Of a stretch of DNA of 64,000 bases, positions 59,801 to 64,000 are shown piece after piece. The notes beneath the pieces were generated by a model. It was not told the DNA's origin. It saw only the letters and a program-made list of their open reading frames with translations, and searched no databases. Source of the stretch: Leucogyrophana mollusca (Eukaryota > Basidiomycota > Agaricomycetes > Boletales); NCBI GenBank assembly GCA_021014945.1, contig MU266345.1, positions 153,051-217,050 on the forward strand. Reading direction: 5' to 3'. Numbering within the stretch: the stretch's first letter is position 1; each line of letters opens with the position of its first letter. A program made the translations under genes and the position numbers.

Positions 59801-62144
59801 GCAGAGCCCAATTCCCAGACGGGTAAGCTCACGCACCTTGAGACAATAAACAGCCAGCCGCCGCCTCGACTCCGCGCTCCCGTTCTGCAGCTCCGTGATC
59901 ACCGAGTGGTGCACGTCCTCCTTCTGCTCGCCCAAAAACTGCGCACACACCGCGTTGAGCGTGTAGCTCCGCAGCTTGTGCTCGCGTTGCATGAACTGCA
60001 GGACGTCGAGCTGGAGGCGCCCGTCGAGGACGGTCTCCTTCGAGTCGCGCTGCCCGTAGGCTTTGGAGGAGAAGTGCGTGTCTTTGATTTGCGTTTTGAT
60101 GTCTGGGGGGCGGGGTTAGGTTCGTTATGCGGTCGTGCGCGCGGGGGGAGGGGGGAAGCGAATGAATGAATGCGAGAGACTCACTCTTGAGGCGCCCCAA
60201 ATACGGGAAGGCACCCACCCCAAGGCATGCCGCGCGATCGAGGAGGTACGGAAAGTCAAAGTTCGAGATGTTGTACCCGATGACGACGTCCGGGTCTACC
60301 TCCGCGACGAACGCGCGCCACGCGGCGAGCAGCGCGGTCTCGGAGCCGAAGGAGAGCACCTGCGAGCCGACGATGGGCGCGCAGGTGTTGAGCGTGAATA
60401 CGTTGCGGATGAAGGGCTTTGGGTCGCCTGTGGGGAGGGGGTCAGCGTCGGCGACAACAAGGGTATGAGTGGGGAGCACGACAAAGCGGGGAGAAGGGAG
60501 GAGGGAGGCCAGACCCACCTTGCCGTGTCACCATATTTGCGATCTGTATCACTGGGTCGACCTGCGCCTCGGGGAATATGCCCTTCCGACCCGCACACTC
60601 GATATCGAAACTCAGGATGCGCAGTGGGGCGACCTTGGACCAGGGTCCCTCGGGCGCGTGCGAGATGAATGCGTCCCATCTGGGGTGGGAAGGGGGATGT
60701 GAGAGATGAGCGCGGGAGGGAGGGGGAGATGGATGGGAGGTACGGCGGTGTGGATGTGGTCGGTAAACCAGACACGAATTGATGAGTCATTTAGCGCAAC
60801 ACCGCGAGACGCAAGAAGGCGCACCTAACATGCAACTCAATCTGGCACGCAGATTGCTTGTTCTCCTCCGAGATGAGTTTGTACTTTCCTGCGGGGACCT
60901 CGATCCAGTTCATGCCGACCACCTGCGCACAAGCATAAGCGCAATGTAGGTGCCAACGATCCGCAAACAAAGCCACGACGATGCAACCCAGTAAAGCAAA
61001 CACAAACCCACCTTTGCATCGATCATAAACCGCAGCGTATACACGATATTGCTCTCAAACGTGGCAACCGGCTGGCCGAGGGCGTACAGGTCACGGAACG
61101 CGCACTCGCCGCGCTCGAATAAGCGTGATCACACAGCGTTAGTTAGTACGCGCGATACGGGAGGGGTTATAAAGTGATAAAGTGGTGAAGCAATAGGGAG
61201 GCGGGGTGGAATAGCAGCACACCACAGCAAAAACAAAACAAAGGCAAAAACACTCATCTCGGATTTTTGGGAGGGACTTTGGTTCGGATATGGTGAGCTT
61301 GAGGAAGGGAATCCAGTCGTCGCCGCGGTATCCCCAGAGGCTGCGCTTCTGCACGATCTCGATAGCGCGGACGTAGGTGCCGCCGGCTTGTTTCTGTGGG
61401 TGTGTAAGTGGGTGCAAGAGCGAGAAGGGAAGAGTGAAGGGGGCGCGTGGGCAGGGGCAGGGGATGTGTGACTAGTGGTGAATGCACGCACGTTGAGGTA
61501 GTCCGCGAATGCGCTGATATCGGACTCGTCGAATCCGCGGGGGACGGCAACGTAGAAGTAGGGCGCAAAGCCGTTGACGATGGCGAGGACGCTGTGGCCC
61601 GCCTGTTTATGTCGAATCGAAATCAACCAGAATCAAAAGTAACGCGTGACGTACCTCGGTGACGCCGAACATGCGGAGCCCTACCGAGCCTGAGTTGTAC
61701 TCAATCGCGTGCTCGACGTCGATCTGCTGGAAGACTGGGTGGGTGGCGCTGAGTATACTCTCACCTCACGGGTGCAATGCACAACACGCACCGACCGTGT
61801 CCCTCTTCTCGTCCAGCGGCGGAAGTGCCGGACGCGCCCAGCAGTCCGCGCCACCCTCCGCGGCTAGAGCGGTTCGACGCGTTCAGCATTCAGCAGCTGC
61901 ACCAAAGATCGAGGAGACGCACCGACGCCGCCCTTTGACTCGATATTGAGGCGCTCGAGGACATCTGCGAAGGAGTTGGCCGCCGCAGGCTGGACGAGCT
62001 TGCGGCGCTTGGCTACGGGCCCCGCGTCGACATCGGGCTTCGTGCTGGGCGGTGTAAGCGCGGTGTGGACGCGCAGAGGGACGGAACTTACCGGGTGCGC
62101 GTGAGCGACTGGTTTTGTTTTGAGGAGCGTGTTGGGGCAGGCAT
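56882..62144 (-). CDS. POL3: DNA polymerase delta catalytic subunit
   Basis: Replicative B-family polymerase with 3'-5' exonuclease. The start at 62144 gives [18 protein letters not shown], then [20 protein letters not shown]. The N-terminal domain includes [20 protein letters not shown]. Exo [20 protein letters not shown]; Exo [20 protein letters not shown]; Exo [19 protein letters not shown]. Polymerase motif [21 protein letters not shown]; motif B region: [18 protein letters not shown]; motif [15 protein letters not shown]. The C-terminus has CysA ([16 protein letters not shown]) and CysB, the iron-sulfur binding motif ([16 protein letters not shown]). It ends [12 protein letters not shown] at 56882. 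Around 16-17 exons with short introns; many GC-rich plus-strand ORFs over it are shadows. The PMM gene lies 165 bp upstream on the same strand. Confidence 0.95.
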
Positions 62145-62309
62145 CGTCGCGTCTCTGAGCTCACCGTCTTTTGCGAGAACTGGCTCAATGTATTATCTAA
62201 TTTATGCAGCACGTGTACGTAACGCGTATGGCTTTGTTTGTACAACACTAGGTCTCCTTTTCGAATCACTGCACACGCAATATTTTACAACTAGTCTCAT
62301 CTATGCTCA

Positions 62310-63548
62310 TCAAGAGAGGAAGAGCTCCGTGCAGATCCGTATCGTGTCCGCAGACGTCTTCACCACGTGCCCCACAGTCCGCGCATGGCTGAAGAGCTCA
62401 TAGTCGTTTCCGCCCTACATCCCACTCGTCAGCACTCCATCACATTGCATCACCACCTCAGCTTACCGGCTCAGTTTTGTCCCCAAAGAAATGTATTTCC
62501 TCAAACTCCCCCTCCGGGATGTGCCGCAGGCAGTACGTCTTGTCCCACCCCTGCGGGAACACATCGAACGAGATCTGCCCCCCGATCGAGTACGTCAGCC
62601 CGAGGTGCGCGAACTTCGCCTTGAGCGCGCTGACGAACGCCGCGCGCACTTGGTGTTCCTGCCGGCAGGCGGGGGAGGTTACGGGTGGAGGCCGTGGGTG
62701 AGATCGCGGGTACGCGCAGGGCGGACCGCGCAGCTCACCTTGTCGTATGCTTGGAATTCATTGCGTTCCGCGATACTTTAAATACGGATGAGTCGACGTG
62801 TACCTACAGTGATTAGATACCTACCTTGCGTTACGCCCGATCGGGCTCACATTGATCATCCCATTGCGGAATTCCAGAAACGTGCCCCTGCAACGTCCAA
62901 CGAGATGAATGACAGCGCGCAACCCCCCACACCGCACACAGTGCACACAACCCTAACGCAACGTGGCGCCACCCCCGTCACCCTGAAAACGCGCAACTCA
63001 CCGTTTGATCGGGATATCCAGATCCGCTACGTAGTGCAGCACGAACTTTACAAGTTCTTTATACTGCGCTTCACCGACGTGCTTGATGAACGACTGAGAC
63101 GCGAGCGGAACGCCCGCTCTGTACGCCGTGAGGCCATTCTCGGCGAACGCGAAATCGAATGTCTCGAGCGCTGTCGGGGTGAAGGAGTCAGTACCAGTAG
63201 TTATCCACTTGCGCACAGCGCCAGGCCACATCATCGAGCGCCAACACCCAAGCGGCAACAGAAAACACAAACGGCCCACGCACCATCCTGCCCATGCACT
63301 GACAACTGCTCCGTGATCTTTCCCAGATCCGATCCCCCCACGAAGCCGATCGCGAGGCGCTCCTTGAGGCGCAGGAGGAAGTCAATGACTTCCGGACTCG
63401 CTTTCTGTCTGTGTTATTATTTGCACCTTTATTTTCGTCAGCGGTACGGAGACAGAGTGTGGGGCACGTGCCGGGCGAGGGTGAGCGGGCCGTCGACGTC
63501 GAAGAGGACGAGCTTTTTGAGCGGGCGCGCGGCGAGGTCGGGGGCCAT
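62310..63548 (-). CDS. SEC53: Phosphomannomutase (Sec53/PMM)
   Basis: Cytosolic HAD-family enzyme that converts mannose-6-phosphate to mannose-1-phosphate for GDP-mannose, needed for glycosylation and GPI anchors. The start at 63548 gives [20 protein letters not shown]. Exons continue [70 protein letters not shown] and [40 protein letters not shown] and HFFGDKTEP (metal/substrate loop) follow, then [19 protein letters not shown] and [15 protein letters not shown] at 62310. Catalytic motif I reads [10 protein letters not shown] where DVDGTLTPAR is usual: the two aspartates are kept, but Thr is replaced by Pro. Confidence 0.93.
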
Positions 63549-64000
63549 GGATTAAGTGTTGAAGTTTGAAGTTTGGTCACGTTTGGGCGTATCGGTGTAA
63601 TCAGTGTCGGATCTGAGGCGATACTCGGTTCGGTTTGTAGATAATAAGTACAGTATAGGACCAGTCCTAAGGCTCCAACCATTTTGTTTACTCTTTTAAA
63701 CGGTTAATACCATTTATCGTTTATGTTTAATTTACCTTGGGGGTCAAACTTCCAGTAAGCATTTTATAAACGGTAAACGGTTGATTACACGGTTGTCAAT
63801 TTGGTACTACCGAACAATGGGAGCACATTTACCATATCCAGACAGAACTCCAAAGTATGTTGTGGGCATCGACACACTGGAGCTTGTGGGGGGATAATAC
63901 TGTCAAAACCCATTAACTCCGAGTCATTCCGACGCTCAGGAGTCATGGTCCGACCAACTCCGGAGTTAGGAGTTGCGCTCCTACTCCGGACCGTCCGGAG
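63549..64000. other. Intergenic end region with short AAACGGT and CTCCGGAG repeats
   Basis: About 450 bp upstream of PMM; the left part should hold its promoter. An AT-rich part (63690-63800) repeats AAACGGT several times. The last 100 bp repeat ACTCCGGA/CCGGAGT-like words, partly inverted. No ORF is supported. Confidence 0.5.

Noticed and set aside
60135..60668. 177-codon plus-strand ORF over POL3
   Set aside because: GC-rich antisense shadow of exonuclease-domain exons of DNA polymerase delta.

Overview
The window looks like nuclear DNA of a basidiomycete fungus, most likely an Agaricomycete (a polypore-type relative is my guess). Genes are interrupted by many 45-70 nt introns with GT..CAG borders. 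The genes I recognise are eukaryotic and their architectures are basidiomycete: Ubc2-type Ste50 with SH3 domains, a fungal M50B-like protein, HET-domain relics and an MLKL-like/NLR-type helical bundle. I saw no tRNA, rRNA, CRISPR array or intact transposon.

Layout. 0-5 kb holds housekeeping genes: an M50B-like membrane peptidase (+), FIS1 (-), then U2AF large subunit (+) sharing a 160-bp divergent promoter with FIS1. 5.4-12.5 kb is an accessory, probable self/non-self block: a gene made of 14 tandem mini-exons followed by a helical-bundle domain, a broken HET-domain gene, a tiny secreted peptide and a second HET fragment. 12.9-22.5 kb is compact housekeeping: IPI3 (-)/VMA12 (+) divergent, BRAP2/ETP1 (-)/ataxin-10 (+) divergent, and LEO1 (-) convergent with ataxin-10.

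23.5-51.6 kb mixes conserved genes with copies of one uncharacterised family. The conserved genes are an acidic-phenylalanine/AP-1-accessory-like protein, a J-domain protein with a repeat tail, a Nudix CoA-diphosphatase-like enzyme, the MAPK adaptor Ubc2/Ste50 and a one-TM protein. The family has four apparently intact copies (A at 23.5, B at 34.2 on the minus strand, C at 44.6, F at 50.4 kb) and two relics (D at 46.6, E at 48.1 kb). Around the later copies are long stretches without convincing genes.

52.7-63.5 kb returns to housekeeping: a small conserved-looking protein (+), condensin subunit CAP-H/BRN1 (+), DNA polymerase delta catalytic subunit (-) and phosphomannomutase (-). The end of the window is AT-rich intergenic DNA with short repeats.

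Most novel signals: (1) the mini-exon array at 5.4-7.1 kb, in which every exon is a multiple of three bases and every intron is phase 0, feeding into an NLR-style helical domain next to HET relics; (2) the six-copy local family, with two sub-types and a shared TATA box in three copies. All exon joins were made by eye from splice borders and reading-frame continuity; no alignment or database search was run.
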